Both the position numbers and the translations under genes were made by a program. Below the pieces are notes generated by a model. The model had not been told where the DNA came from. It was given only the letters and a program-made list of their open reading frames with translations, and did no database searches. A DNA stretch of 64,000 nt from Raineyella fluvialis (GTDB taxonomy: Bacteria > Actinomycetota > Actinomycetes > Propionibacteriales > Propionibacteriaceae), in contig NZ_CP045725.1 in the NCBI RefSeq assembly GCF_009646095.1, positions 1 to 64,000 of the forward strand, in the 5' to 3' direction. Within the stretch, counting starts at the first letter, position 1; each line of letters begins with the position of its first letter. This document shows positions 1 through 11,208 of this stretch, in pieces.

Positions 1-1040
1 AGCAGCGAGAGAGTACTTGACGACCAAGTAGTACGGAGATCTCAACCTTGCTCGAGCCGCGGGGGCGAGCGAACGGGAATCCTTGAGGTTGATGGAAACC
101 AACAGCTCGCTTCCAAGGAAATAATGTGAATGGGATAGGGTTCTCAATGACCCGGACCGCGCTGAGGAGATGATCAAGGCTGACCCGAGGAACACTGAGG
201 TTCTCTTCCCTTTCTTAGGCGGGCAAGATCTCAATCAGCAGCCTCTGGAGCGGCTACGCGATGGATTGTCGACTTCACTGGACGGGACTTGGCTGACGCC
301 TCAAGCTTCATTGAGCCTATGGTTGGGTTCGAGTGAACGTCAAGCCGCATCGAGAGCGTTTGGTTAACAAGCCGCGCGTACATGATCGGTGGTGGCTATA
401 TGAGGCGCCTGCATTACGTATGCGCGCCAAACTTGAAAATCTGAGGGAAGTGATGGCATCTCTTTACACAGTAAGATTGTGATGCCTGCACGTGTCTCAA
501 CGGTCAGGTATTTAGTCACGCATTAGGCATCTTTGCCCTCAATTCGTTCTCCCAGCAGGCAATTCTGTCCTCGTCATTCCATCAGCTTTGGGCAATCACC
601 TACGGCTCAACTTTGGGAACGGAAGTCGATACACGCCGTCTGATGTGTTCGAGACGTTCCTCGTCCAAGCGAGACTCATGAACTCGATTCGATTGGCCGC
701 ATGCTCGAAACTGAACGTCGCGAATCATGCTGCGCCGAAATCTTGGCCTTACGAAGTTCTACAACTTGGTCGATGACGAGTCGCTCCCTAGCGCCTCCGA
801 CGCCGATGTGGCACGCATGAGGGAGATCCACGTTGAACTCGACGAGGCGGTGATGGCGGCGTATGGGTGGGATGATGTGCGCTGAATCATGGGTTCCACA
901 CGTATCGGCAGATGACGCGGTGGACGGTGTGTCGGAGGCGCGGGTGGAGATTCTGGATCGGCTGTTGGAGGAGAACACCGCCGGGCCGCGCTGCAGGGTG
1001 ACATCAGCCTCGCCGCGATGATGAGGAGGTTGAGGAATGA
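1..1040 (+). pseudogene. drmMI: DISARM-type N6-adenine methyltransferase (DrmMI, Eco57I-like), 3' part, frameshifted
   Basis: C-terminal part of a large Eco57I/PglX-like adenine methyltransferase; the catalytic domain lies left of the window. Stitching frames gives, in order: ADPRNTEVLFPFLGGQDLN at about 178-237, RWWLYEAP at about 390-415, GQVFSHALGIFALN at about 504-545, RYTPSDVFETF at about 629-661, YNLVDDESLP and ELDEAVMAAYGW at about 755-870, and LNHGFHTYRQM with EARVEILDRLLEEN at about 882-975. This order is typical of the target-recognition and tail regions of the family. At least four single-base indels break it, for example a missing C near 882, 932 and 976. The repaired frame stops at 1040 and overlaps the drmA start (ATGA). 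In class 1 DISARM the methylase precedes drmA, as here, and protects self DNA. Its role rests on neighbours as much as on sequence. Confidence 0.72.
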
Positions 1041-4000
1041 CGACCACGCCCAGGCATCGCTGCCGGCGTATGAGCTTACGCAGATCCGGACGGTAGCGCG
1101 TGGACGGCGCGGGAGAATCTCACCGATATTCTGCGTCGGGAGTTGCTGGGCCGATGTACGGGGATGAGGAAGTCATCACCGTCACCCCGGAGACCGCTAT
1201 CCCTTGGGCCGGATCGCACCGACTGTTTCACGAAGTCTGGTGAGGTTGACAGCACGGGTGATCCTGACGCAGCCGAGGATGACGATTCGGATCTGGGGCC
1301 GGATGAGGAGGGCGGGGAGGATGCTCCACCGAAGCGGGGTCTGATGATCCGGCGTCGATGGGGCTGCGGTTCCAGATCCGAAGGAGCTGGCGTCGTTCAC
1401 GGTTCGTGCTTCGTGGGGAAGTAACCTCCCGGAGCGCCGGATGTCGAGCCTGTCGAGGGTGGGCGGCAGAAGCGGGAGTTCGTTCGTACGCCGTCGATGT
1501 TCCGTCGTCATCCGCACCGCCGACCTGATCCAGGGATCACCAAGGACTATCCGCTGACCGACGATGCGGTGCTGCAGGTGGATGTCTACGACGACGCCGA
1601 ACGGTGGCTGGTGGAGATCGCCCTGTGCAATGAGGCGCAGATCGTGGGCCGGATTCGGTGAACAGTGGCTGTTCCAGGCCACGTTGTACGTCGAAGCGGA
1701 CGGCGAGGAGGTCTTCCTTCCGGTGCGCGACGCCCTCATGGACACACGCACCGACGCGGACGATGCGGAGCTGAACCGGCTGCGCCTGCAGTACCGCAAC
1801 AAGCTCGAGTTCGCGGTCGGCCGGACCTGTTCGGCCACGTGGCTCGTGCCCGAGGGATCGCGGCGCGCCACGAAGGTATGGACGACGTGGCTGCCGGTCT
1901 CCGAAACCCCCCAGACACAGGCCCGGTCCGACGATTCGGTGATCACCGACATGGTCAAGCTCGCGACGGCGAGTGTCGAACAGCTGCACGCCGGCCTGGA
2001 GCCGCTGACCGCCGGCTACCTCGCCTGGCTGGACGATCAGGAGAAGCAGGCAATCAGCTGCCCGAACACCTGCGGCAGGTGGGTCTGGAGGCGGTCGCTG
2101 AGGCTCGCCGGGTGGCCGATCGGCTGGCCGAGGGGATCGACTTCCTGCTTGGCGATGAGGAGGCGCTGGCCTGCTTCCGGTTCATGAACCGGGTGATGGC
2201 GACCAGCGTGTGCATTCGGCGATCGTGCTGCGTCGTAGCCAGGACAAGACCCTCGATGTCGAGGCCGCGACCGCCGCGATCGAGGCGGAGGGTGCCAAGG
2301 CCACAGCTGGCGCATGTTCCAGCTCGCGTTCGTCCTGATGCAGCTGCCTGCCTGTGCGACCCCACCCACAAGTACCGATCCGATCCGGACCTCGCCGGGT
2401 CGAACTGCTGTTCTTCCCCACCGGTGGTGGCAAGACGAGCCTACCTCGGATTGGCGGCGTTCGCGTTCGCGATCCGCCGCCGGCAAGGTGTTGTCGGGTC
2501 GGCCGACGGGCCCCTCGACGGCAACAGTGGCCTGACGTTCTGATGCGCTACACGCTGCGTCTGCTCACGCCCAGCAGTTCCAGCGCGCCTCGACCATGGT
2601 CTGCGCCGCCGAACTCGTCCGACGGGAGGACCCGACATGTGGGGGGCCGAGCCGTTCCGGATCGGGCTGTGGGTCGGGACCAACGTGTCCCCGAAGCGGG
2701 TCAAGGAGGCCGAAGAGCAGCTGAAGGCCCCCTCGAGAGCCACTACGATCACGGCCTGACCGTGTTGCAGGTCAAGCGCTGCCCCTGGTGTGGCAGGCAG
2801 ATCACAAGAACAACGTTCGGGTCGACCCCACCCTCGGGCGCGTCTACGTCGCTGCAGCGACCCGTTCGGTGACTGCCCGTTCTCCGAGGGCGGCCAGGTC
2901 GCCGAAGGCCTGCGATCCTCACCGTCGATGAGGAGATCTACCGGCTGGCGCCGGCGTTCGTGATCGCGACCGTCGACAAGTTCGCCCGGCTGGCGCGTGA
3001 GGGTGAGGCGGCCTCGCTGTTCGGCTACGTGTCGAAGAAGTGCGACCGGCACGGCTACGTCCACCCCGACTACACCGGCTGCGACATCAAGGACGGCTCC
3101 AAGCACCCGGCCAAGAACGGCTACCCTGCCGCCGGTGCGCGGCCCTGCGGGCGGCTGCGGCCCCCGGACCTGATCATCCAGGACGAGTTGCACCTGATCA
3201 CCGGGGCGCTGGGCACGACGGTCGGGCTGTTCGAGGCCGCTATCGACACGCTCACCGCCTGGACGGCCGCGGACGGCAAGCCGGTCCAGCCGTGGTCGTG
3301 GCGTCCTCGGCGACCGTGCGCAACGCCGAGGAGCAGGTGCGTTCCCTCTACGGGCGCCAGACCGCCATCTTCCCCCCGCAGGTCCTCGACACCGCCGACA
3401 CCTACTTCTCCCGGGAGTTGCCGATCTCGCGGGAACACCCGGGACGCCGCTACGTCGGGGTCTGCGCCTCCGGTGTGCGTCTGACCGCCGCGGAGATGCG
3501 GATCGCCGAGGTGCTGATGGCCGGGGCGCAGCTGCTGTTTGATCGCGATCCTGCTTCGGCGATCCGTACCTGACGTTGGTCGCCTACTTCAACGCCACCG
3601 TGAGCTGGCCGGCATGGCCGCTTCATGCTGGACGACATCCAGACCGCGCTGAAGGGCCGGCGTATGTGGTCCAGGCTCCGCGCCGATCCGGCACGGACTT
3701 CGGGGCCTTGAACATCGCCGAACTCACCTCCGGGTCTCGAGTGCGGCCATCACCACCACGCTGGACCAGATGGCCGTGCCGTTCGATCCCGCCTACGACA
3801 CCAACCAGGCCAGGCGCGCCGCCCAGGAGGCCGCCTCTGCCGCCAAAGCCAAAGGCACCTTGCAGCCGGCCAGGGACCAGACGCCGTTCGACGTCGTGCT
3901 CGCGACGTCGATGCTGCAGGTGGGTGTCGACGTGCAGCGGTTGGGCTTGATGCTGATCGTGGGTCAGCCGAAGAACACCGCGAGTACATTCAGGCTTCTT

Positions 4001-4664
4001 CCGTGTCGGGCGTTCCGAGACGGGCCGGGTCTGGTGGTCACCCTGGGGAACTGGGCCCGGCCGCGCGATCTGGCGCACTTCGAGCAGTTCGGGTACTACC
4101 ACGAGACCTTCTACGCCCAGGTCGAGGCGCTGTCGGTCACCCCGTACTCGGAGACCTCCATCGAGCGCGGACTCGACGGGGTGCTGGTCAGCGCCGCACG
4201 TGTCATCACGGCCAACCAAGGCGCCGACGGACTGTCCCGGAGACCGGCGCCCAGAAGGTGGATGCCGAGGCGCAGCTGCTGGACGATCTGGTCGACAAGC
4301 TGACCCGACGCGGACGGGCCGCCTCCGATGAGGAGGCGGAACAGCGCGTCCGCGACCGTCTGGTGAATCGGGTCGAGCAGTGGAAGCAGCGCCGGGCTTG
4401 CCTGCGCGAGGAGCACAAGTCGCTGGTCTACGAGCGGGTCCGTAAGGGCGACTCGCAGGCAGCGCTCATCATCGGCGCGGAGGCGGGCCCCGATCGGGAC
4501 GGCCTGGATGGGGCACCGTTCGTCGTACCCAACTCGATGCGCGAGGTCCAGCCGAGATCAACCTGCTGGTCTCCCCCGATCCGCACAAGCTGTTCGTCCG
4601 CCCCCCTGACCGACCATGGACGTTCCCAGCCGAAAAGCCCGACAAGGCCGAGAAGGAGGACTGA
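1037..4664 (+). pseudogene. drmA: DISARM helicase DrmA, multiply frameshifted
   Basis: Superfamily 2 helicase of the DISARM anti-phage system, about 1,200 residues when frames are joined. The start at 1037 overlaps the methylase stop and opens MTTTP. Seen in order: an N-terminal domain with AWTARENLTDIL; a clean stretch at 1660-2040 (ADGEEVFLPVRDALMDTR, YRNKLEFAVGRTC); Walker A FFPTGGGKT at 2411-2437; CPWCG near 2785; a Cys-containing region near 3040-3150 followed by the DEAD-like box QDELH near 3180; SSATV near 3303; motif V-VI region LATSMLQVGVDVQR near 3900-3940 and EYIQAS near 3992. The reading frame changes roughly every 100-500 bases. Most junctions are restored by adding one base to a G or C run, so the gene may be intact in the real genome. 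drmB follows after one base. Confidence 0.83.
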
Positions 4665-4665
4665 C

Positions 4666-6672
4666 ATGACGCTGGTTTCAGGACCCAACATCCTCGACCC
4701 CTCGGCGACGCCGAGGCGCTGAAGACCAAGGGCGTCAAGAAGAACTTCGCCAAGGTGGGTTCTGGGCGTCCCTCCTCGCTGATCTACACCTACGGGCCCG
4801 GCGCCATCATGGACCTGCCCCACTTCACCGTCATGCCCGCCGGCTTCGATGCGTGGGAGAAGGTCTGGGCCCGCCGCGACGGGACCCCGCACGTGCACGC
4901 GCCGAAACTGCTCGACGCGGTCCGCAAGCAGCTGGGCCAACAGGTCGTTGAGCTACGCCCGTTCCCCCACCAGCCCGCGAGCACCTCCTTCGGTCAGGAA
5001 GGCAAGGATCTGGGCATCCCGGCGATCGTGTTCCCCAGTGGCTGCGCTGTACCGGCTGCGACCTGCTCGCCCCTTGAGCACGTTCCAGTACTCCAACACC
5101 CATCCCTTCCGCCCGATGAGGCGAAGTTCGAGCACGAGGGCTGCCCGGGGCGCGGCAAGGGCAACAAGGGCGGCGGGCGCAGGAAGGCGCTGGCGCTTCC
5201 GGCCCGCTATCTGCTGGCCTGCACGAACGGCCACCTGGACGAGTTCCCCTACGACCAGTGGGTTCACCACGGCAAAGACTGCCGGGCGGCGGAGATCCCA
5301 CGGTTGAAGATGCTGGAGAACACCGCGAGCCGAGGTGCCTCGGCCGTCATCGAATGCGCCTCCTGCGGGGCCGCCGTGGCATGAACGAGGCCCAGGGTGC
5401 AGCCGGGCAGGAGAAACTGCCGGCCTGCCGGGGTCGCTTCCCCCACCTGAACGCCTACGCCAAGGACGGCTGCGACGCCGGTACCCACCTGATCCTGATC
5501 GGCGCGTCGAACCTGTGGTTCCCGATCCTGCAGAGCGTCATCGTGATGCCGATGGACACCGGTGAGCGCAAACAAGACCTGGTCGACCGCCTACGGGCCA
5601 CCATCGACCCCAAGCACCTGGCCAAGTACGCCGACCACCCGGACTTCCTCCGCGACCTCGCCGAAGACAAGATCAACCTCAAGAACGTCACCGACGACCA
5701 GCTCACCAAGGCCGCCCACGCCGCACTGAATCCCTCGCAAGCCCCGGAGGACGAGGAGGGCACCCAGGGGTGGTCGCCCAACGATCTCCTGATCCCCGAG
5801 TGGAACTACCTCAAGCTCGATGCCGCCGGCGACCACCACTCCGATCCCGACAGCGGCCTGACGGTGCGCAACCGCACCCTCGACCCCGCGCTGGCCCCCC
5901 AGATCAGCCGCCTGCTGGCGGTCGAGAAACTACGCGAGGCCACCGCCCTGCTGGGCTTCACTCGGATCGATGAGATGGACCGCATCGAGGACCTGCCGTC
6001 GCGTCGCGCCCCACTGTCCTCGACCCGCCCAGGTGGGTCGTGGCGACCGAGAACCGCGGCGAAGGGATCTTCCTCGAACTCGACGAAACCGCTGTCGCCG
6101 CCTGGGAAGCGAAGGTCGAAGCCTCCAAGCTGTGGACCGCCCACGTAGAAGCGCACACCCGCAACTTCAACAACAGGATGTCGGGGACCGCGACCGTCCT
6201 GGACCCCGAGAGCCGCATGCGACCGCCCGCTACTGGCTGGTCCACACCTTCGCGCACGTGCTCTTCCGGGAGATGGCCATGTCGTCGGGCTACGGCGCCG
6301 CCTCCATCTCCGAACGCATCTACGCCTGGAAGGCCGCCGACTCCCACCCCCCGGCCGCCGGAGTCCTGCTGCTGACCACCTCCTCCGACAGCGACGGCAC
6401 CCTAGGCGGGCTGGTCCAGCTGAGCGAACCCGCACGGCTGCGCCGACTGATCGACGCCGCGCTGCGCCGGGCGACCCGCTGCTCCTCTGATCCGTCTGCT
6501 CACACCGAACCCCGCACGACCCGAAGACTTCCTCCACGGAGCCGCGTGCCACTGCTGCACCATGGCGTCGGAGACCTCCTGCGAACGCTCGAATCGCTTC
6601 CTCGACCGACGCTTCCTGGTCGGCCTGCCCGGGCCGTATGCCGATCTGGGCTTCTTTCAGGACATCAGGTGA
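4666..6672 (+). pseudogene. drmB: DISARM protein DrmB (DUF1998), frameshifted
   Basis: DrmB partners DrmA in the DISARM core and carries the DUF1998 domain. The start at 4666 opens MTLVSGPNILDP, then shifts into SSLIYTYGPGAIMDLPHFTVMP (about 4770-4836). Cys pairs suggest zinc binding: CTGC near 5057, ECASCG near 5352 and an ACRG...KDGC region near 5420-5473. A long clean frame covers 5390-6000. The C-terminal part has YWLVHTFAHVLFRE near 6231-6272, a DUF1998-type signature, and a final Cys cluster ACHCC near 6545 before the end at 6672. The repaired length is about 668 residues, shorter than some DrmB proteins. At least five indels interrupt it. The stop overlaps the drmC start by four bases, implying translational coupling. 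Confidence 0.8.
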
Positions 6673-7395
6673 ACGACGAGGTACTCATCCGCCTCGGGAA
6701 ACTTCTGACCAGCAGCGAGGCCGCCCAGCTCGCCGCACGGTATGCCGACGGCGACACCCTGACCCAAGCACTCCACGGCATCGCACTCGCCCGCCGACCC
6801 GAGATCCGGGCCGTTCTGGAAGCGTGCGGCGTGGTACCGACCAACCTCCAGGTGGCCATCCCCGTGCTGCGCGCCGTCCAGGGCGCCGGCTCACGCACCA
6901 CCGACATCTCCCGGTCTGGACCCTGCCCGGCCACCTCGCCGACTACGGCAGCCTCACCACCTCCACCAAGGACCTCGTGCTCTCGGCCCGAACCGCGGTG
7001 ACCTGCTCGACCTACAACTTCCAACGATCCTCCAGCCTCTGGGAAGCCTTACGCGACGTCGCTTCCCGCGACACCGTCCAGGTCCGCGTCTACATGGACA
7101 CCGAAGCCGCCGCCAAGGCGGCCCGAACAGCCCCAGCTGCCAGGAAGTCGCCGCCCAGCTCGCCGGAGCATTCGTGTACCGGACCCGGCCCCTCAACGGC
7201 AAGCCCGTCCGCAACCACGCCAAGTTCGTGGCAGTCGACCACCAATTCCTGATCGTCACCAGCGCCAACTTCTCCATGAGCGCCGAACAGAACAACGTCG
7301 AACTCGGACTCCGCGTCTATTCCACCGCCCTCACCCAGATGGTGGAGGACCAGCTCTGGGACGCCGAGTCGAGCCTCTACGAGCGGGTGCAATGA
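6669..7395 (+). pseudogene. drmC: DISARM phospholipase D-like protein DrmC, frameshifted
   Basis: Third DISARM core protein, a PLD-fold protein of about 242 residues. A GTG at 6669 overlaps the drmB stop. The N-terminal part (VNDEVLIRLGKLL, LACGVVPTNL-type region) runs clean to about 6900. Frames then shift through LADYGSLTTSTKDLVLSA and TYNFQRSSSLWEAL (about 6940-7045). The last frame holds the PLD signature NHAKFVAVD (HxKx4D, about 7212-7240) followed by VTSANFSMSAEQNN, which ends as the family does. Only one HKD motif is evident, as is usual for DrmC. At least two single-base indels disrupt it. In published systems DrmC is part of the core set but partly dispensable. Confidence 0.8.
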
Positions 7396-7636
7396 GACGC
7401 CGACTCGAGGCTGGGAGCCCAACCGTGCCCACGCCGCCACGGCCACCGCTGCCCGCACAGGACACCGGCTCGCTTCGAGCCGTGGCCAGGGCCTCAGACC
7501 CACGCGAGTACGCGCAGACAGGCCCAGAAGGGCGAGTGACGAACCTGAGCCCCACTGTTGCCGGCTCCAGGGATGGCACGGCAGGAAAGACGGGATCGTC
7601 AACGGGGCTCCGACAGACGAATAGGGGAATGGAGAT
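7396..7636. other. intergenic region between drmC and the GmrSD-like gene
   Basis: 241 bases with no credible gene. The last bases carry GGGGAATGGAG seven bases before the ATG at 7637, a good ribosome binding site, so the restriction gene can be translated independently of the DISARM operon. No clear promoter or terminator was identified. Confidence 0.5.
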
Positions 7637-9731
7637 ATGAAGGCTGTCGACTCACACCTGCTGACGCTGCTCAAGGCGAGCAACCAGTTCATCGTGCCGA
7701 TCTACCAGCGCCTCTACTCCTGGCAGGAGCCCGAATGTACCCAGCTGTGGACAGACATCCTGCGCGCCGGCGCAGACCAGAAACTGGGGGCGCACTTCAC
7801 CGGCTCGATCGTCTACGTCGCCCGCGAGCAGGGCACCAACACCTCCAGTGAGCCTGATCTGATCATCGACGGCCAGCAACGGGTCACGACCGTCACCCTC
7901 ATCCTCGCGGCGTTGGCCGCCCGGCTGTCCGGACTGCCCGATGGTCAACAGGAGCCCTGGACGGGTTCTCCCCCAAGAAGATCCGCAACCGCTACCTGCT
8001 CAACGACGACGAGGACGGGGACCGGCAGTACAAGCTGATCCTGTCCCAGAGCGACCGCGACGCACTGTTCGCGATCCTCCAGGGAGGCGAGCCCGCCGAA
8101 CGCCTGATCACCCGCGTCGTCGACAACTACGCCTACTTCCAGGACAAGCTCGCCGACCCCAACCTGGACCTGGCCGTCGTCTGCCGGGGCCTGGACAAGC
8201 TCATCGTGGTCGACGTCAAGCTCGAGCGAAGCATCGACAACCCCAGCTCGTCTTCGAAGCGATGAACTCCACCGGCAAGAAGCTCTCCCAGGCCGACCTG
8301 ATCCGCAACTACGTCCTGATGGACCTCCCACCCAGACGGCAGGAGAAGATCTACACCGCCTACTGGCGCCCCATGGAGCTGGAGTTTGAGGGCGCCAGCG
8401 ACACCAAGTTCGATGAGTTCGTCCGCCACTACCTCACCGTCAAGACCGGCGACATCCCCCGCCTCGACGACATCTACGAGGCGTTCAAGGACCACGCGAC
8501 CTCCTACACGCACGCCGAAGAGACCATCGAGTCACTGGTCGTCGAACTGCGCGACTACGCCCACCGCTTCTGCGCGATGGCACTGGGCAAGGAACACGAC
8601 CCGAGCCTGCGGCTCGCGTTCAAGGACCTGGACCAGATCCGCGCCGACGTCGTCTACCCATTCCTGCTGGAGGTCTACACCGACTACGACCTAGGCATCA
8701 TCGACCGTGACGGTCTGCACGAGATCGTTCAGATGGTGACGTCCTACATCTTCCGCCGCGCGGTGTGCCGGATTCCGACCAACTCCCTGAACAAGACCTT
8801 CGCCGGCTTCGCCGCGGCCCTGCGCAAGGACCGCTACGTCGACTCCGTCAAGGCCAACTTCCTAACCCTGACCAGCTATCGAGCCTTTCCCACCGATGAC
8901 CAGTTCCGTACAGAGCTCACCACCAGCGACCTGTACAACTTCCGGCGCCGCTCCTACCTCCTGCGGATGCTGGAGAACTACGGCAGGAAGGAACGCGTCA
9001 CCATCGAGGACTACACGATCGAGCACATCCTGCCCAGAACGAGAACCTCTCACCCGACTGGCGCGCCGCCCTGGGGAAGAACTGGGAAGAGCTGCAGCGC
9101 AAGTATCTGCATACCCTGGGCAACCTGACTCTCACCGGCTACAACTCCGAGTACTCCGACCACACCTTCGCCACCAAGCGCGACATGGAAGGCGGCTTCA
9201 AGGACAGCCCTCTCCGGCTGAACAAGGGACTGGGGAAGCTCCAGACCTGGACCGTCGCCCAGATCGAGGAACGCGCCAACCGGCTCGCCACCGACGCGAT
9301 CGCGATCTGGCCACGCCCCAGCTCCCAGACAACGTCATCACTAATTTTCAGGGCAAGCGCGAGGAGTCCGACTTCTCCATCGAGGACCACCCCCACCTGC
9401 TGCCCCGCCGGCGCCGGGCCCTCTTCGAGAAGTTCAGCGAGGAGACCCTCGCCCTCGACCCCGGCGTCACCCGCCAGTTCCTCAAGCTGTACGTCGCGTT
9501 CAAAGCGGAGACGAACTTCGTCGACCTCGTCCCCCAGAAAGCGCGGATGCGCCTCAGCCTCAACATCCCATCGAGGCCTTGCACGACGAACGAAGCCTCG
9601 CCTGGGACGTCAGCGGCAAAGGCCACTGGGGCAACGGGCCCACCGAGGTCGGCCTCGACGAAGACACCGACTTCGCTTACATCATGGGACTGGTCCGACA
9701 GGCCTACGAGTACCAGATGGGCGGAGACTAG
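7637..9731 (+). pseudogene. GmrSD-type type IV restriction protein (DUF262-DUF1524-DUF5655), frameshifted
   Basis: A single-chain GmrS/GmrD homologue of about 697 residues when joined. The DUF262 part has FIVPIYQRLYSW near residue 15 and the nucleotide-binding motif DGQQRVTTVTLI at about 7870-7905. After shifts comes VFEAMNSTGKKLSQADLIRNY (about 8258-8310), also family-typical. The DUF1524 HNH nuclease part has DYTIEHILP (about 9009-9035) and LGNLTLTGYNSEYS (about 9117-9160). A DUF5655-like tail begins near HLLPRRRRALFEKF (about 9397) and ends QMGGD. GmrSD enzymes cut modified, often glucosylated, phage DNA, so the gene complements DISARM. Three or more indels (near 7950, 8240, 9040, 9340 and 9570) break the frame; each is repaired by one base. 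It sits 240 bp behind drmC on the same strand. Confidence 0.8.
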
Positions 9732-9779
9732 CCCTTCCGGGATGCCTTACAGTCAGGAACCGATGCCACAGACCGGGTG

Positions 9780-11153
9780 TGTCAGATAAACGGTGTGTGG
9801 GGGCCGGGCGGTTTTCAGTGAGTGGTTCTCTCGAACCGGCCTGCGAAGGTGATCGCGAACGCGTTCAGCGCGGGCTTCCACCTGATCACCCAGCGTGCCT
9901 TTCCTCCGCCGGTGGGGTCAAGTGATCGGGTGACGAGGTACAGGCATTTCAGGGCGGCCGCCTCATTGGGGAAATAGCCCCTGGCCCGGACCGCCCGCCG
10001 GTAGCGGCGGGCATTGATCGACTCGATCGCATTCGTCGTGCAGATCACCCGCCGGATCTCCACGTCGTACTCCAGGAAGGGCACGAACTCGGCCCACGCG
10101 CTCTCCCACAGCTTGATGATCGCCGGGTACCGATCACCCCACTCGGCCGCGAAGTCGGCGAAGCGGTCCTTCGCGGCCTGCTCCGACGGGGCGGTGTAGA
10201 CGGGCTTGAGGGCCTTCACGATCCCGTCGCGGTGCTGGCGGCCGGCGTAGCGGAAGCTGTTGCGGATCAGGTGCACGATGCACTGCTGGACGACCGTGTG
10301 CTCCAAGGCCGTTGGTGATCGCCTCCGGCAGGCCCTTCAACCCGTCACAGACCGCGATGAGCACATCCTGGATGCCGCGGTTCTTCAGCTCCGAGAAGAC
10401 CTGGAGCCAGAACCTGGCGCCCTCGGCCCCGTCACCGGCCCAGATCCCCAGGATCTCGCGTTCCCCGGACACGGTGACGCCCATGACGACATAGAACGGG
10501 GTGTTGCGGACCTGTCCGTCGCGGACCTTGACCACGATCGCGTCGACGAAGATCACCGGGTAGAGCGGGTCCAATGGCCGCGACGACCACTCGGCCAGTT
10601 CGCCGGCGACCTTCTCGCTGATCCTGGAGATCGTGTCCTTGGAGACCCTTGCGCCGTAGACCTCCTCGAAATGCGCCGCGATCTCCCCGGTCGTCAGCCC
10701 CCGCGCGGACAGCGACAGGACGATCTGGTCGATCCCGTCCAGGCGCCGCTTCCGCTTGGGGACGATCACCGGCTCGAAGGAGCCGTCGCGGTCGCGGGGA
10801 ACCTCGATCTGGACCGGCCCGATCTCGGTCAACACGGTCTTCGACCGGGTCCCGTTACGCGCATTGGCCCGAGCGGGGTCTGGCCGTGTTCGTGCCCGAG
10901 ATGCTCTGTCAGTTCAGCCCCCAGAGCCGTCTCCAGCACCTGCTTCGTCAGCCCGGACAGGAGGCCTCCTGGCCCGACCAGGCTGATACCCTGCTCCTTG
11001 GCCTGGGGCGAGCAGCAGCTCGGCCAGGCCCTTCTGATCGATGATCTCCCCCGTCACGGGATCGATCATCACCTCCGGTGTTGCTCCGGTCGTGTCCGAC
11101 ACGGCCATCTCCTCTCGGATCAGACCGGTCCCCTACACACCGTTAATCTGACA
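9780..11153 (-). mobile_element. IS256-family insertion sequence (about 1.37 kb)
   Basis: Terminal inverted repeats can be read directly: the left end TGTCAGATAAACGGTGTGTG at 9780 and, on the other strand, the right end TGTCAGATTAACGGTGTGTA ending at 11153. They enclose one transposase gene. The size fits IS256. No 8-9 bp target duplication is evident around the ends, so the flanks have changed since insertion or the sequence is imperfect here. It lies between the GmrSD-like gene and the giant lipoprotein gene. Confidence 0.85.
9815..11108 (-). pseudogene. IS256-family transposase (mutator type), frameshifted
   Basis: DDE transposase of the IS256/MULE-like family, about 430 residues when joined. 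Frame 1 (11108 downward) opens with MAVSDTTGATPEVM; the central frame has FVDAIVVKVRDGQVRN, with the first catalytic Asp, and VLIAVCDGLKGLPEAI, with the second; the last frame has CIVHLIRNSFRY and TTNAIESINARYRR-like residues with the catalytic Glu. Frames break near 10305, where one extra G in GGCC turns TNALEHTV into TNGLGAH, and near 10860-11050. As written, the element could not make an active transposase. Confidence 0.85.
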
Positions 11154-11208
11154 GTCTCAGGTACGGACAGGAATCACTGGGCGTGCCCTTCAGCTTCTCG
11201 GACCGCAT

